DNA from: Mycobacterium sp. 852002-51163_SCH5372311
Lineage (GTDB): Bacteria > Actinomycetota > Actinomycetes > Mycobacteriales > Mycobacteriaceae
Reading direction: 5' to 3'
NCBI RefSeq assembly: GCF_001667115.1
Contig: NZ_LZIJ01000144.1
Span: 1-64,000 of the forward strand
DNA length: 64,000 bases
Shown: piece after piece, positions 18,512 through 28,869 of the stretch
How the letters are laid out: each line of letters begins with the position of its first letter
Numbering within the stretch: the first letter of the stretch is position 1
Translations under genes and position numbers: made by a program
The notes under the pieces: generated by a model
The model's input: the letters and a program-made list of their open reading frames with translations, nothing else
Database searches by the model: none
Told to the model about the DNA's origin: nothing

Positions 18512-21438
18512 GCGATCTGAACAGCAGAAGCCACCTGGAAACGGACACCGAAGACACCGGGCCCATCAGAACCGGCAGCAGCAGCGAACCCGCCGGGCGG
18601 CCACACCGGCCCGTCATCCCGCACATGATCCGCATCTTCGCCTTGCCGATCTTGCTGATCTGGGTGTTCGTAACAATCGTCGTCAACGTTGCCGTACCCA
18701 CGCTTGAGGTCGTGGGCGAAGCGCATTCAGCGCCAATGGCGCCATTGGACGCCCCGTCGATGCAGGCGATGATGCGACTGGGCCACAACTTCAAGGAATT
18801 CGACTCCAACAGCACCGTGATGATCGTGCTGGAAAGTAAGGGGCCACTGGGCGACGAGGCACATCGCTACTACGACAACCTGATTCGCCAACTTCAGCAG
18901 GATCACAAGCACATCCAGCACATCCAGGACTTCTGGGGAGACCGGCTGACGGCGGCGGGTGCCCAAAGCGCCGATGCCAAGGGCGCCTACGTCATGTTGA
19001 ACCTGGCCGGCAACCAGGGCACCACCCAGGCCAACAATTCGGTCGAGGCTGTCCGCAAGGTTATCGAGAAGAACAAGCCACCGGCCGGCCTGGACGTCTA
19101 CGTGACGGGGCCGGCCGCGCTCAGCGACGACATGCACGTCATCGGCAACGCCAGCCTTGCCAAGATCACGTTGTTCACCCTTGGCGCGATCGCGATCATG
19201 TTGCTGCTGGTCTACCGCTCGATCGTCACCACCTTGATCCAGCTGTTCATGACGTTTGTCGCGCTGTTGTGTGCGCGCGGAGTCGTCGCGGTTCTGGCCT
19301 ACAACAACGCTTTCGGGCTCACCACGTTCGCAGCGAACATCCTGACCATGCTGGCGATCGCGGCCGCCACGGACTACGGGATCTTCCTGGTCGGGCGATA
19401 TCAAGAGGCACGGCGGTCCGGCGAGGACCGAGAAACCGCGTATTACACGACGTTTCGCAGTGTGGCCCCCGTCGTCCTGGGGTCGGGCCTGACCATCGCG
19501 GGTGCGACGTACTGCCTGAGCTTCGCGCGGTTGCCGTGGTTCAACACCATGGGCGCGCCGGTCGCCATCGGGATGCTGGTCGTGGTGTTGGCCGGGGTCA
19601 CGCTGGGTCCCGCCATCGTCTTTTTGGGCAGCAAGTTGGGCCTCTTCGAGTCCACGCTGGCGGCCAAGCGGGGTCGCCTCTGGGGCCGGATCGGCACGGC
19701 GGTGGTGCGTTGGCCCGCACCGATTCTCGCGGTGAGCGCCGCCGTCGTGCTGGTCGGCATGGTCGCGCTGCCGAGCTTCAAGACGAGCTACAACGACCGC
19801 TACTACTTGCCCACAAGTGCGCCGTCGAACCTGGGGCAAGCCGCCGCGGACCGGCATTTTTCCCAGGCCCGGATGAACCCCGACATGCTGATGATCGAGG
19901 CAGACCACGACATGCGGAACACCGCCGACATGCTGGTCCTGGACCGGGTGGCCAAGAACGTCATCCGCGTGGTCGGCATCGCCATGGTGCAGGACATCAC
20001 CCGGCCGCTGGGCATTCCAATTCAGCACAGCTCCATACCATTTCAGAACAGCATGCAGAGCCAGACGACGATGCAGAACATGGCCTTTTTGAAGGACCGC
20101 ATGGCCGACATCCTCAAAATGGCCGACTTACTGCAGGACCAGATCGACTACACACAACGTTTGTACGAAGTGACCAAAGATCTTTCCAATGCCGCTGACG
20201 ACAGCGCGGCGACGACAGCCGAAACATCGGAAATCACCGACAAATTACGGGACCACATAGCGGATTTCGACGATTTCTGGCGGCCGATCAGGTCGTACTT
20301 CTACTGGGAGAAGCACTGCTTCGACATTCCGATCTGCTGGTCGTTGCGGTCGCTGTTCGACTCGTTGGACGGGTTCGACCAGCTTGCCGAGCAGTTCCAC
20401 AAACTCACGGCTGACATCAAGCGCACTGCCGTGGCCACCCACGAGATGCTCGACTTGGTCCCGACGATGATTGCGACGCTGAAGTCCACAAAAGGCATCA
20501 CGCTGACGCTGTACCAGACGTTCAAGGCGATGATCGACCAGATGGAGGCCATGAGCAATACGGCGATTGTCATGGGCCAAAGCTTCGACACCTCGCAGAA
20601 CGACGACTTCTTCTACCTCCCGCCGGAAGCCTTCCAAAACCCGGATTTCCAGACGGGTTTGCGAATGTTCCTGTCGCCCGACGGCAAGTCGGCGCGGTTC
20701 TTCATCACGCATCAAGGCGATCCGATGACGCCGGAAGGAATCTCACGCGTCGATTCCGAGCGGACGGCCGCCCAGGAGGGTCTGAAACAGTCCTCCCTGT
20801 CGGACGCCAAAGTCTTCCTCGGCGGTACCGCCGCGACGTTCAAGGACATGCATGACGGCGCCAAATACGACCTGATGATCGCGGTGGTATCGGCGCTCAC
20901 GCTGATCTTCATGATCATGCTGCTGCTCACCCGGAGTGTCGTTGCGGCGCTGGTCATCGTCGGCACGGCAGCGAGCTCGATCGCCGCTTCTTTCGGTCTG
21001 TCCGTGCTGATCTGGCAGGACCTCTTCGGCATCAAAGTGCACTGGATCGTGATGGCGCTGTCGGTGATCATCCTGTTGGCCGTCGGCTCCGACTACAACC
21101 TGTTGTTGGTCTCCCGGTTCAGGGAAGAGATCCACGCCGGACTGAAAACCGGGACCATTCGGTCGATGGCTGGCACCGGCGGCGTGGTGACCGCCGCGGG
21201 TCTGGTGTTCGCGTTCACAATGGCTGCGATGCTGGGCAGCGAGTTGCGGGTGCTGGGGCAGTTCGGATCCACCGTCTGCATCGGTCTTCTGCTCGACACA
21301 CTGATTGTGCGCACCTTGCTGATGCCGTCGATCGCCACACTGCTGGGCCGCTGGTTCTGGTGGCCGAAGGTGGTGCATCCGCGCGGCGACAATGCTCTTC
21401 CGCAATTCCGGCCGACGGCGCCCGCGGCATCAGGCTGA
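18508..21438 (+). CDS. MmpL-family RND transporter
   Basis: The 976-residue transporter has an N-terminal membrane helix, a large extracytoplasmic loop, five further helices with DYGIFLVGRYQEARRSGEDRETA, a second loop with coiled-coil stretch (about 500-700), and a second helix bundle with GSDYNLLLVSRFREEI. The two Asp-Tyr pairs are the proton-relay residues of MmpL proteins. Pairing with an MmpS and overall layout place it with the MmpL4/MmpL5-like group, which exports siderophores or glycopeptidolipid-type lipids; the cargo here is unknown. No biosynthetic lipid genes flank it. Confidence 0.95.
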   Translation: MSDLNSRSHLETDTEDTGPIRTGSSSEPAGRPHRPVIPHMIRIFALPILLIWVFVTIVVNVAVPTLEVVGEAHSAPMAPLDAPSMQAMMRLGHNFKEFDSNSTVMIVLESKGPLGDEAHRYYDNLIRQLQQDHKHIQHIQDFWGDRLTAAGAQSADAKGAYVMLNLAGNQGTTQANNSVEAVRKVIEKNKPPAGLDVYVTGPAALSDDMHVIGNASLAKITLFTLGAIAIMLLLVYRSIVTTLIQLFMTFVALLCARGVVAVLAYNNAFGLTTFAANILTMLAIAAATDYGIFLVGRYQEARRSGEDRETAYYTTFRSVAPVVLGSGLTIAGATYCLSFARLPWFNTMGAPVAIGMLVVVLAGVTLGPAIVFLGSKLGLFESTLAAKRGRLWGRIGTAVVRWPAPILAVSAAVVLVGMVALPSFKTSYNDRYYLPTSAPSNLGQAAADRHFSQARMNPDMLMIEADHDMRNTADMLVLDRVAKNVIRVVGIAMVQDITRPLGIPIQHSSIPFQNSMQSQTTMQNMAFLKDRMADILKMADLLQDQIDYTQRLYEVTKDLSNAADDSAATTAETSEITDKLRDHIADFDDFWRPIRSYFYWEKHCFDIPICWSLRSLFDSLDGFDQLAEQFHKLTADIKRTAVATHEMLDLVPTMIATLKSTKGITLTLYQTFKAMIDQMEAMSNTAIVMGQSFDTSQNDDFFYLPPEAFQNPDFQTGLRMFLSPDGKSARFFITHQGDPMTPEGISRVDSERTAAQEGLKQSSLSDAKVFLGGTAATFKDMHDGAKYDLMIAVVSALTLIFMIMLLLTRSVVAALVIVGTAASSIAASFGLSVLIWQDLFGIKVHWIVMALSVIILLAVGSDYNLLLVSRFREEIHAGLKTGTIRSMAGTGGVVTAAGLVFAFTMAAMLGSELRVLGQFGSTVCIGLLLDTLIVRTLLMPSIATLLGRWFWWPKVVHPRGDNALPQFRPTAPAASG

Positions 21439-21503
21439 TCCGGCGCTGGTATCAGCCGTCGCGGTAGTCACCCATGGTCAGCGTCGCGCATAATCCGGGT
21501 CCA

Positions 21504-21648
21504 GTGGAGCGTACGGCTTTGGTGTGAATCTACGGATTTAGTTGTGAGCGTACGGCGCAGGCCGGCGCGAATTTCCCGCCCAGGTTGCACACCAAAAGCC
21601 GTAGATTCACCCGCAAAGCCCAGGATTCACGCGGAAAGCCCGAGACAC
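21504..21648. repeat. Inverted array of 20-bp units around a 47-bp core (element B)
   Basis: Two 20-bp units on the left (21504-21523, 21524-21543), a 47-bp core (21544-21590), then three opposed units (21591-21610, 21611-21630 and a shortened one to about 21648). The reverse complement of the core aligns base for base in length with the core of the element at 1-247 and shares CCTGGGCGG near one end and CGCCGTA-GCTCAC at the other. It occupies the 304-bp gap between the convergent ends of mmpL and degV, which otherwise shows nothing recognisable. Confidence 0.88.
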
Positions 21649-21742
21649 CGAATGCCGCCGCGAACGCATTGTCATGAGGCAACGCAGCCTACCGTCGCGC
21701 CCACGTATCAGCATCAGCGCTGCGACAAGTTGGCTCGGACGA

Positions 21743-22582
21743 TCACCGTCCCGGGTCACCGACATCCACGCAGACCGCCACGGCTCCGGCGCCGACATGC
21801 ACCGCCAGCACCGGGCCCAGCGGAGTGACGGTCGCCGGCTCGCACGCCGGGAGTCGTCGGGCCAGCTCGGCCGCCACTTCGTTACCGCCGTCCGGATTCG
21901 CGACGTGGTGCACGGCAAGAACCGCCGGACCATTCGCGACCAGTTCGCAGACCCGGTCGATCATCACCGCCGTGGCGTGTCTGACGGTGCGTATCCGTTG
22001 GGCCAGAACGAGTTTGCCGTCGTCGATGCGCAATAGCGGCCTGAGCGCCAGTGCGGTCCCAAGCCAGGCCTGGGCCCCGCCGATCCGCCCGCTACGCCGC
22101 AAATTGTCCAGCCGGTGCACCACCATGAACGCATGACTGCGCTCAGTCGCCGCTTTGGCGGCACCCGCGACGGTGTCCAGGTCGCCGCCCGCGGCGGCCG
22201 CCCGCGCAGCAGCCAACACGATGAAACCGGTGCCCATCGCAGTCGACTTGGAATCGATCACCCGCACGGCCGGACCGAGGTCGGCGGCAGTCCGCTCCGC
22301 GGCGCCGCAGGTACCCGACAGCGCCGACGAAATATGCACCGCGACAACGCCGTCGCCGTCACTGTCGGCCAGCGCCTGTTGATAGGCGGCGCAGAGTTCG
22401 GCCGGGGTGGCCGCCGCGGTGGTGGCGTGACGCTTGTGGACGTCATCGGGGATCTCGTCGACGCCGTCGCGCAGATCGCTACCGTCGAGCAGGATATGCA
22501 GCGGCACCACCCGTATCGCCAACTTTTCGCACACGTCGGCCGGCAGTCGCGACGACGAGTCGGTGACCACAACGACGGTCAT
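21743..22582 (-). CDS. DegV-family fatty-acid-binding protein
   Basis: The 279-residue protein starts MTVVVVTDSSSRLP and contains the DegV motifs HISSALSGT, VIDSKSTAMGTGF and RLDNLRRSGRIGG. DegV/FakB proteins bind a fatty acid between two domains and can present it to a kinase (FakA); no FakA is in this window. It corresponds to Rv2417c (about 280 residues). It is the last gene of a run of minus-strand genes (nadD to degV). Its 3' end faces repeat element B and mmpL. Confidence 0.93.
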   Translation of the reverse strand: MTVVVVTDSSSRLPADVCEKLAIRVVPLHILLDGSDLRDGVDEIPDDVHKRHATTAAATPAELCAAYQQALADSDGDGVVAVHISSALSGTCGAAERTAADLGPAVRVIDSKSTAMGTGFIVLAAARAAAAGGDLDTVAGAAKAATERSHAFMVVHRLDNLRRSGRIGGAQAWLGTALALRPLLRIDDGKLVLAQRIRTVRHATAVMIDRVCELVANGPAVLAVHHVANPDGGNEVAAELARRLPACEPATVTPLGPVLAVHVGAGAVAVCVDVGDPGR

Positions 22583-22585
22583 TGT

Positions 22586-23341
22586 TCAGCCGCGTGATTT
22601 CTGTTCCGGCACACCGGCTTCGGCCAGCGCCTTGAGCATCAGTTCCGCCACTGCCTGATGCGCTTCGAAATTCCAGTGAATGCCGTCGGGATTGCCACGT
22701 CCGCTCATAATCTGTTCGCCCACAGCGGCTTTGAGGTCCACCAACGGGATATCGTGGCGCTGCGCCCAGTCGGTGATGGCGGCCGCCGTCCCCGCACGGC
22801 CGCGGTGAGCCTTGCCGTATGTCTCCGCGATGTGCACCGACGGCAGCGACGCCACGATCGGGATGCCCGGCCTGTTGAAATCTATTGCGCCACGGGTCTG
22901 TTCGAGGTATTCGGCAGTCAAGTGCGGCGGCAATGCAGACCTGGCTACCGGAGACAATCGTGGCTGTACCCAGCCGTAGCCGTCGCGGACCCAGCGCCGC
23001 AGCAGCGGCGGACGCACGTAACGGATCAGTTCGCGCAGCGCCGTCGGCAGCACCGACGGCAGCGAATCCATCCCGCTGGTGGCGAAAACCACCGCGCCGG
23101 CCCGGGGCAGGGCCGCCCATGCCCGTGGGTCCTGTGTCGCCGCCCACCAGACGTCGCGGCAGGTCCAACCGATACGGCCGATCAGCTCCAAGTCCCAATC
23201 CAAATGCGAGGCAACGATATTGGGCCAGATCCTGGGGTCGTCGGCGGGCAGGCCACCGGTGGGCCCGTAGTAGGCCAACGAATCGGCGAAGACCAGCAGC
23301 GTCGGACGTCCGTCAGAGGACATCGGCTTTTCAGAGGACAT
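22586..23341 (-). CDS. octT: Octanoyltransferase of methylglucose lipopolysaccharide synthesis (SGNH fold)
   Basis: The 251-residue protein has SGNH-type features: the FADSLAYYG block with the serine near the N-terminus, central [10 protein letters not shown], and the C-terminal [10 protein letters not shown] with the Asp-x-x-His pair. Its close relative Rv2418c is reported to octanoylate early glucosylglycerate intermediates of methylglucose lipopolysaccharides. The preceding gene, gpgP, acts one step earlier, which supports the assignment. ATG 23341 overlaps the end of gpgP by 11 bases; ATG 23323 ([10 protein letters not shown]) is an alternative. Confidence 0.9.
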   Translation of the reverse strand: MSSEKPMSSDGRPTLLVFADSLAYYGPTGGLPADDPRIWPNIVASHLDWDLELIGRIGWTCRDVWWAATQDPRAWAALPRAGAVVFATSGMDSLPSVLPTALRELIRYVRPPLLRRWVRDGYGWVQPRLSPVARSALPPHLTAEYLEQTRGAIDFNRPGIPIVASLPSVHIAETYGKAHRGRAGTAAAITDWAQRHDIPLVDLKAAVGEQIMSGRGNPDGIHWNFEAHQAVAELMLKALAEAGVPEQKSRG

Positions 23342-24011
23342 CATTGGGCACCTGTGCTGAAGCATTCCACACATCAAGCCGCCAGCGGATAGCGTCGAAG
23401 TCTGCTGCATCGTCGGAATGCCCGCTCAGCTGCACCCAGCTGGCATTGCCCATCCCACCGAGCACCGGCCAGTTGGCGACTGGCAGCTTCAGCAAGGCGG
23501 CCGACAGCGCGGCGATCAGTCCGCCGTGGGCCACCAGCACCACGGGCCCGGCGGGTTCGGCCGCATCGCTGTTCAGGCCCCATTCGGACTCGCGAGAGAC
23601 AATTTCGGCAACCAAGGGCACACTGCGCGCGGCCACGTCTACCCTGCTCTCCCCGCCGTGCGGTGCCCACGTCGCGTCTTCGCGCCAGGCTAGCCGGGCT
23701 CCCGGTGCCTCCGCGTCGATCTGAGTGTGAGTCATGCCTTGCCAGTCGCCGAGGTGGGTCTCTCGCAACCGCTCGTCAACCCAGACCTGCAACCCGGTCC
23801 GTTCCCCCAGCATGAACGCGGTGTCCGAGGCGCGATGCAAGTCCGAGGAGACAATCAGCAAGGGCTGCAGCTTGCCCAACACCTCGGCAGCAGCGACCGC
23901 CTGGGCGCGACCCAACTCGGTGAGCGCGCTGTCCAGCTGTCCCTGCATACGGCTATCCGCGTTGAAGTCGGTTTGCCCGTGCCGCAGCATCACCAGTCGA
24001 CGGATTCTCAT
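23331..24011 (-). CDS. gpgP: Glucosyl-3-phosphoglycerate phosphatase (histidine phosphatase family)
   Basis: The 226-residue protein has the phosphoglycerate-mutase-like signature LRHGQTDFN with the phospho-accepting histidine near residue 10. It also has the second conserved motif HLGDWQG and C-terminal VAHGGLI. The Rv2419c homologue dephosphorylates glucosyl-3-phosphoglycerate to glucosylglycerate in methylglucose lipopolysaccharide synthesis. It overlaps rsfS upstream (ATGA) and octT downstream. Some databases still label the family simply phosphoglycerate mutase. Confidence 0.92.
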   Translation of the reverse strand: MRIRRLVMLRHGQTDFNADSRMQGQLDSALTELGRAQAVAAAEVLGKLQPLLIVSSDLHRASDTAFMLGERTGLQVWVDERLRETHLGDWQGMTHTQIDAEAPGARLAWREDATWAPHGGESRVDVAARSVPLVAEIVSRESEWGLNSDAAEPAGPVVLVAHGGLIAALSAALLKLPVANWPVLGGMGNASWVQLSGHSDDAADFDAIRWRLDVWNASAQVPNDVL

Positions 24012-24391
24012 TGTGCACTCGCCGCATCGTCGGGACCCAGGTCCACCTGGATCACCGGGCAGTCACGCCACAACCGGTCCAGCGCATAGAAATTGCGTTC
24101 GTCCTGATGCTGGATGTGTACGACGATGTCGCGGTAGTCCAGCAGCGTCCACCGGCCCTCTCGGGCTCCTTCGCGGCGCGCGGGTTTGTAACCCGCCCGG
24201 CGCATCTTCTCCTCGACTTCGTCGACGATGGCGTTGACCTGCCGCTCGTTGGATGCCGAGGCGATGACGAAGCAGTCGGTGATGACCAGCTGCCCGGAGA
24301 CGTCGATGACGACGACGTCGTCGGCCAGCTTGGACGCGGCCGCGGCGGCGGCGACCGTCGCCATGTCGATGGCTTCTGGAGTGGCCGTCAT
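24008..24391 (-). CDS. rsfS: Ribosomal silencing factor
   Basis: The 127-residue protein shows the RsfS fold signature: [34 protein letters not shown], then [35 protein letters not shown]. RsfS binds L14 and blocks subunit joining in starvation or stationary phase. The ATG at 24391 overlaps the nadD stop (ATGA), as does its own stop with gpgP, so the five genes nadD-rsfS-gpgP-octT-degV look like one operon. Confidence 0.95.
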   Translation of the reverse strand: MTATPEAIDMATVAAAAAASKLADDVVVIDVSGQLVITDCFVIASASNERQVNAIVDEVEEKMRRAGYKPARREGAREGRWTLLDYRDIVVHIQHQDERNFYALDRLWRDCPVIQVDLGPDDAASAQ

Positions 24392-25050
24392 GGGTTGTTT
24401 CCCGCGGCCAGCGGCGCCGGACTTACCTGCTCCTCCGGTTTGCGGTAAAGCCGGCGTTTGGAGACGTATTGCACGACGCCGTCGGGCATCAGGTACCACA
24501 ACGGGCGGCGCTGCTCGGCCCGGTGACGGCAGTCCGTCGACGAGATCGCCAAGGCGGGTATCTCGACCAGGGTCAACGCGTCCTCGGCCAGCTCGCCCAG
24601 GACATCGGTGATGTGGTCGTGGCGCAGTTCGTAGCCGGGCCGGCTGACCCCGATAAACCGCGCCAAGTCGAACAGCTCCTCCCAGCCCTGCCAGGACAGG
24701 ATGGTGGCCAGCGCGTCGGCGCCGGTGATGAAATACAGCTCGGAATCGGGGTTCAGCGCGTGCAGGTCGCGCAGGGTGTCCCGGGTGTAGGTGGGGCCGG
24801 CGCGGTCGATGTCGACCCGGCTCACCGAGAACCGCGGATTCGACGCCGTGGCGATCACCGTCATCAAGTACCGGTCCTCGGCCGCCGAGACGTGGCGGCG
24901 GCCCTTCTGCCAGGGCTGACCGCTGGGCACGAACACGACTTCGTCGAGCCTGAACAGGTGAGCCACCTCGCTGGCAGCAACCAGGTGGCCGTAATGAATG
25001 GGATCGAACGTCCCACCCATGACGCCCAGCCTGCGCTGCTGCTTTTGCAT
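24388..25050 (-). CDS. nadD: Nicotinate-nucleotide adenylyltransferase
   Basis: The 220-residue protein carries the nucleotidyltransferase motif [12 protein letters not shown] near its start and ISSTDCR (the ISSTxxR motif) near residue 180. It adenylates nicotinate mononucleotide to deamido-NAD, the step before NadE. ATG 25050 was chosen ([13 protein letters not shown]). The reading frame stays open upstream to 25155 through a dispersed repeat element, but that extension is not part of the conserved protein. It heads the operon with rsfS. Confidence 0.94.
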   Translation of the reverse strand: MQKQQRRLGVMGGTFDPIHYGHLVAASEVAHLFRLDEVVFVPSGQPWQKGRRHVSAAEDRYLMTVIATASNPRFSVSRVDIDRAGPTYTRDTLRDLHALNPDSELYFITGADALATILSWQGWEELFDLARFIGVSRPGYELRHDHITDVLGELAEDALTLVEIPALAISSTDCRHRAEQRRPLWYLMPDGVVQYVSKRRLYRKPEEQVSPAPLAAGNNP

Positions 25051-25101
25051 GGTTCGCCAGCTTACTGGAGCAGCGAAGACGGTAATGTCCACCCGGGCAA
25101 G

Positions 25102-25177
25102 CTCGTAACACCTGTCACTCTGGTACCAAAATGCGAGGCATGTTGCATTCTTCAATCCGCTAGCACCGGTGATAGCA
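25102..25177 (+). repeat. Dispersed about 76-bp element with terminal palindrome, copy 1
   Basis: This stretch is about 78% identical by hand alignment to 35289-35365. Shared blocks include CACTCTG-TACCAAAA, AGGCATGTTGC and TCTTCAAT. It ends in a near-palindrome (25159-25176, GCTAGCACC/GGTGATAGC, one mismatch). Read on the minus strand, both copies start LK-ATCL-FW in the same frame, though copy 2 has a stop. It lies 52 bases upstream of nadD and may carry its promoter. The rest of the 25051-25251 gap shows nothing recognisable. Confidence 0.75.
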
Positions 25178-25251
25178 AATCGCAGAAGCGGGGGGCCAGC
25201 CTCGGAGGGACTGACGTGGCTGATGTGACTCGTGTGACCCGACTGCCGCCG

Positions 25252-26697
25252 TCAGACCGGCAGCAGCTGGTCGATGACCGTCGCCAGCTGGCTGGCGGAC
25301 CGGCATTCGTGCATCGTGATCACTTCTTGGTAGCGCGGCACCGCCGAATCACCGCTGCCCCAAAGGTGTTTGGGCTCGGGGTTCAGCCAGTGCGCGTGCC
25401 GGCTGGCTGTCACCATATGGGCCAGCAGGTCGGTCTCCGGGTTGCGGTAGTTGGTGCGCCCGTCGCCGAGCACCAACAGCGAACTGCGCGGCGACAGTAC
25501 ATTCGGAAACGCCTGCACGAACGAAGCGAACGCGTTGCCGTAATCGGAATGTCCGTCGCGGCTGTAGACACCCGCCTCGCGGGTGATTCGCTGAATCGCC
25601 ACCGCCAGGTCGGCCTCGGGCCCGAACATGTGGGTCACCTCGTCGGTGGTGTCGATGAAGGCGAATACCCGAACGCGCGAGAACTGTTGGCGCAGAGCGT
25701 GTACCAGTTGCAGGGTGAAATGGCTGAACCCGGCCACCGAACCGGACACATCACACAGCACCACCAGCTCCGGGCGCGCTGGACGCGGTTTGGCCAATAC
25801 CACGTCGATCGGCACGCCGCCGGTGGACATCGACTTGCGCAGCGTCTTGCGCAGATCGATGACCCCGGCGCGGCTGCGTCGCCGCCGGGCCGCCAGACGG
25901 GTGGCAAGCGTGCGCGCCAGTGGTGCCACCACCCGTTGCATCTGCCGCAGTTGCTCACCGGAGGCCCGCAAAAACTCGACGTTCTCGGAAAGCTGTGGGA
26001 TGCCGTACATCTGGACATGGTCACGGCCGAGCTGCTCGGCGGTGCGGCGCTTGGTTTCGGCGTCGACCATCTTGCGCAACTGCGTGATCCGCTGCGCGGC
26101 AAGGGCTTTGGCTATCTGCTCTTGCGTCGGCGTAGGTTCGTCACCGTACGGCGCGAGTAGCCCCGCCAGCAACTTGCCTTCCAGCTCGTCCAGCGCCATG
26201 GCCTTGAGCGCCTGATACGACGAGAACGACGGTCCCCGGCTGGAGTTGTACTTGCCGTAGGCCTCCACGATGCGCGCGATCATCGCGACCAGCCGCTCGT
26301 CCATGTCGGCGAGCTCGGGGTTTTCGGTAAGCAGATCCAGCAGCATCTGGCGCATCGCCTCGACGTCATCGGGCGGCAGGCCGTCGTCACCGGCCTGGCC
26401 GGCCTCCTCGTCCAACACCACCGCCCGCGCACCCAGCGCCGCGGGAAACCAGAGGTCGAACATAGCATCGTAGGTCTCGCGATGATCGCGCCGGCGCAGT
26501 ACCGCGCACGCGATGCCTTCGCGCAGCACCTCACGATCGCCCAGGCCGAGGGTGGCCATCACTCGTCCGGCATCGACCGTCTCCGACGGACCCACCGAAA
26601 TCCCCGCCCCCCGAAGCGCTTCCACGAACCCGACCAGATGACCGGTCAGCCCGTGCGGGGCGAGCGGTCGGGTCGGACGGATGCGGCGGCTGGCCAT
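25252..26697 (-). CDS. VWA domain (CoxE-like) protein
   Basis: The 481-residue protein has a long helical N-terminal part and a C-terminal von Willebrand A-like domain. Its metal-ion-dependent adhesion motif is complete at the start (LVVLCDVSGSVAG). GDGRTNYRNP provides the later acidic site. It matches Rv2425c. It is coupled to the MoxR ATPase (one-base stop/start overlap). MoxR-VWA pairs act as AAA+ chaperone systems that mature metal enzymes or stress complexes; the client is unknown. Confidence 0.93.
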   Translation of the reverse strand: MASRRIRPTRPLAPHGLTGHLVGFVEALRGAGISVGPSETVDAGRVMATLGLGDREVLREGIACAVLRRRDHRETYDAMFDLWFPAALGARAVVLDEEAGQAGDDGLPPDDVEAMRQMLLDLLTENPELADMDERLVAMIARIVEAYGKYNSSRGPSFSSYQALKAMALDELEGKLLAGLLAPYGDEPTPTQEQIAKALAAQRITQLRKMVDAETKRRTAEQLGRDHVQMYGIPQLSENVEFLRASGEQLRQMQRVVAPLARTLATRLAARRRRSRAGVIDLRKTLRKSMSTGGVPIDVVLAKPRPARPELVVLCDVSGSVAGFSHFTLQLVHALRQQFSRVRVFAFIDTTDEVTHMFGPEADLAVAIQRITREAGVYSRDGHSDYGNAFASFVQAFPNVLSPRSSLLVLGDGRTNYRNPETDLLAHMVTASRHAHWLNPEPKHLWGSGDSAVPRYQEVITMHECRSASQLATVIDQLLPV

Positions 26698-27572
26698 CAG
26701 TTGAGCCTGAGCTCCCCGGCAGCGCGCTGCTGATCGGACTGGTGCTTGAGAACCACGCCAAGCGTCGCGGCCACCACCGCGTCGTCGATAGTGTCCAGTC
26801 CGAGCGCGAGCACGGTGCGGCCCCAGTCGATCGTCTCGGCGATGGACGGCAACTTCTTGAGCTGCATCCCGCGCAGCACCCCGATGATGCGCACCAGCTC
26901 CTCGGCGAGGTGCTCGGGCAGCTCGGGAACTCGGGACAGCAGGATGCGGCGTTCCAGATCCGGGCTGGGAAAGTCGATGTGCAGGAAAAGGCAGCGCCGC
27001 TTGAGCGCCTCGGAGAGTTCACGGGTGGCATTGGACGTCAACAGCACGAACGGCGCGCGTTCGGCGGTGAGCGTGCCCAATTCGGGGACGGTGACGGCGA
27101 AGTCGGACAGCACCTCCAGCAGCAGGCCTTCGATTTCGATGTCGGCCTTGTCGGTCTCGTCGATCAGCAACACCGTCGGCTCGGTGCGCCGGATCGCGGT
27201 CAACAGCGGGCGCGACAGCAGAAACTCCTCGCTGAACACGTCCGTTTTGGTCGCCTCCCAGTCTCCCGACCCGGCCTGGATGCGCAAGATCTGCTTGGCG
27301 TGGTTCCACTCGTACAGTGCGCGGGCCTCGTCGACACCCTCGTAGCACTGCAGCCGGACCAGACCCGAACCCGTGGCCTGGGCGACGGCCCGGGCCAGCT
27401 CTGTTTTTCCGACGCCTGCAGGGCCTTCCACCAGCAGCGGCTTGCCGAGCCGATCGGCCAAGAACACCGCGGTAGCGGTGGCGGTGTCCGGCAGGTAGCC
27501 GGTCTCGGCCAGCCTTCGCGAGACGTCGTCGATGTCGGCGAACAGCGGGGCGGGCCGCGCGGGCACACTCAC
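26697..27572 (-). CDS. MoxR-family AAA+ ATPase
   Basis: The 291-residue protein has Walker A GPAGVGKT, Walker B VLLIDETDKAD, sensor 1 LLTSNATRELSEAL and the arginine-finger region RRCLFLHIDFP, typical of MoxR. It corresponds to Rv2426c. The GTG at 27572 is preceded by AGGAG about ten bases away. It is followed by its VWA partner with overlap. proA lies upstream on the same strand with a 25-bp gap. Confidence 0.94.
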   Translation of the reverse strand: MSVPARPAPLFADIDDVSRRLAETGYLPDTATATAVFLADRLGKPLLVEGPAGVGKTELARAVAQATGSGLVRLQCYEGVDEARALYEWNHAKQILRIQAGSGDWEATKTDVFSEEFLLSRPLLTAIRRTEPTVLLIDETDKADIEIEGLLLEVLSDFAVTVPELGTLTAERAPFVLLTSNATRELSEALKRRCLFLHIDFPSPDLERRILLSRVPELPEHLAEELVRIIGVLRGMQLKKLPSIAETIDWGRTVLALGLDTIDDAVVAATLGVVLKHQSDQQRAAGELRLN

Positions 27573-27597
27573 AATCGAATTCTCCTAAGTACGGGCG

Positions 27598-28869
27598 TCA
27601 GGCCGGACGAGTCTGGCCGTCTCCCCACGCAATCCATTTGGTCGAGGTCAATTCCGGCAGTCCCATCGGGCCGCGCGCGTGCAGCTTCTGCGTGGAGATG
27701 CCGATCTCGGCGCCGAAGCCGAACTGCTCGCCGTCGGTGAAGGCCGTGGACGCGTTGACCATCACCGCGGCCGCATCGACGCCGTCGGTAAACCGTTGAG
27801 CGGCAGCCATATTGGTGGTGACGATGGCCTCGGTGTGTCCGGTGCCGTATTCGTTGACGTGCGCGATCGCGGCGTCGACATCCTCGACCACCGCCACCGC
27901 GATGTCCATCGACAGGTATTCGCGGCGCAGCGCATCTTCGTCGGGATTTAGGTGAACGGTCACCCCGGCGTCCTGCAGCGCGGCCAGCAGCCGGGGCATA
28001 GCCTGATCCGCGATAGCGGCGTCGACCAGCAGCGTCTCGGCGGCGTTGCACACACTGGGCCGCCGGGTCTTGGAGTTCAACACGATCTGCTCGGCCACGT
28101 CGAGATCGGCGCATTCGTGGACGTAGACGTGACAGTTGCCGACGCCGGTCTCGATGGTGGGCACCTGGGCCTCGCGGACCACCGCGTCGATCAGGCTGGC
28201 TCCCCCGCGCGGGATCACCACGTCGACCAGGCCGCGAGCCTGGATCAGGTGAGTGACGGTGGCCCGGTCCGCCGCCGAAAGCAGCTGAACCGCATCGGCC
28301 GGCAGATCCTCGCTGACCAGCGACGCACGCAGCACCTCGACGAGCGCCTGGTTCGACTTCGCCGCTGACGAGCTGCCGCGCAGCAGCACCGCATTGCCGG
28401 ACTTGAGCGCCAATCCGAATGCGTCGACCGTGACGTTGGGCCGGCCCTCGTAGATCATGCCGACCACGCCGAGCGGAACCCGCTGCTGGCGCAGCTGCAG
28501 TCCGTTGGGCAGGGTGTAGCCCCGCAGCACCTCACCGACCGGGTCCGGTAGCCCCGCAACCTGGCGCAGACCGTCCGCGATTCCGTCGATACGCTGCGGG
28601 TTCAGCGCCAACCGGTCCAGCATCGCGGCCGGCGTGCCCGCGGCGCGGGCGGCAGCCAAATCTTCGGCGTTGGCCGCCAGGATCTGGTCGCCGTGGGCCA
28701 CGATCGCCTCAGCGGCGGCCTTCAGTGCGTGATCTTTGGCGACCGTCGGCAACAACGCGAGGGCGCGTGACGCGACCCGGGCCCGCCGTGCGGCGTCGTG
28801 GACTTCCTGGCGCAAGTCGGGCTTCGGCTGCTGGGCCGTCCCGCTCTGGGATGGGGCTTGCAGACTCAT
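27598..28869 (-). CDS. proA: Gamma-glutamyl phosphate reductase
   Basis: The 423-residue protein has the aldehyde-dehydrogenase fold with the ProA hallmarks [17 protein letters not shown], the catalytic cysteine in [13 protein letters not shown] and the C-terminal [14 protein letters not shown]. It reduces gamma-glutamyl phosphate to glutamate semialdehyde in proline synthesis, using the product of ProB encoded about 9 kb away. It is slightly longer than the M. tuberculosis protein through a Gln/Pro-rich N-terminus. Its ATG overlaps the stop of the interrupted gene upstream (ATGA). Confidence 0.96.
   Translation of the reverse strand: MSLQAPSQSGTAQQPKPDLRQEVHDAARRARVASRALALLPTVAKDHALKAAAEAIVAHGDQILAANAEDLAAARAAGTPAAMLDRLALNPQRIDGIADGLRQVAGLPDPVGEVLRGYTLPNGLQLRQQRVPLGVVGMIYEGRPNVTVDAFGLALKSGNAVLLRGSSSAAKSNQALVEVLRASLVSEDLPADAVQLLSAADRATVTHLIQARGLVDVVIPRGGASLIDAVVREAQVPTIETGVGNCHVYVHECADLDVAEQIVLNSKTRRPSVCNAAETLLVDAAIADQAMPRLLAALQDAGVTVHLNPDEDALRREYLSMDIAVAVVEDVDAAIAHVNEYGTGHTEAIVTTNMAAAQRFTDGVDAAAVMVNASTAFTDGEQFGFGAEIGISTQKLHARGPMGLPELTSTKWIAWGDGQTRPA

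Noticed and set aside
24392..25155. Longer NadD starting at 25155
   Set aside because: The extra 35 residues come from the dispersed 76-bp element and are not part of the conserved NadD start; ATG 25050 fits the family.
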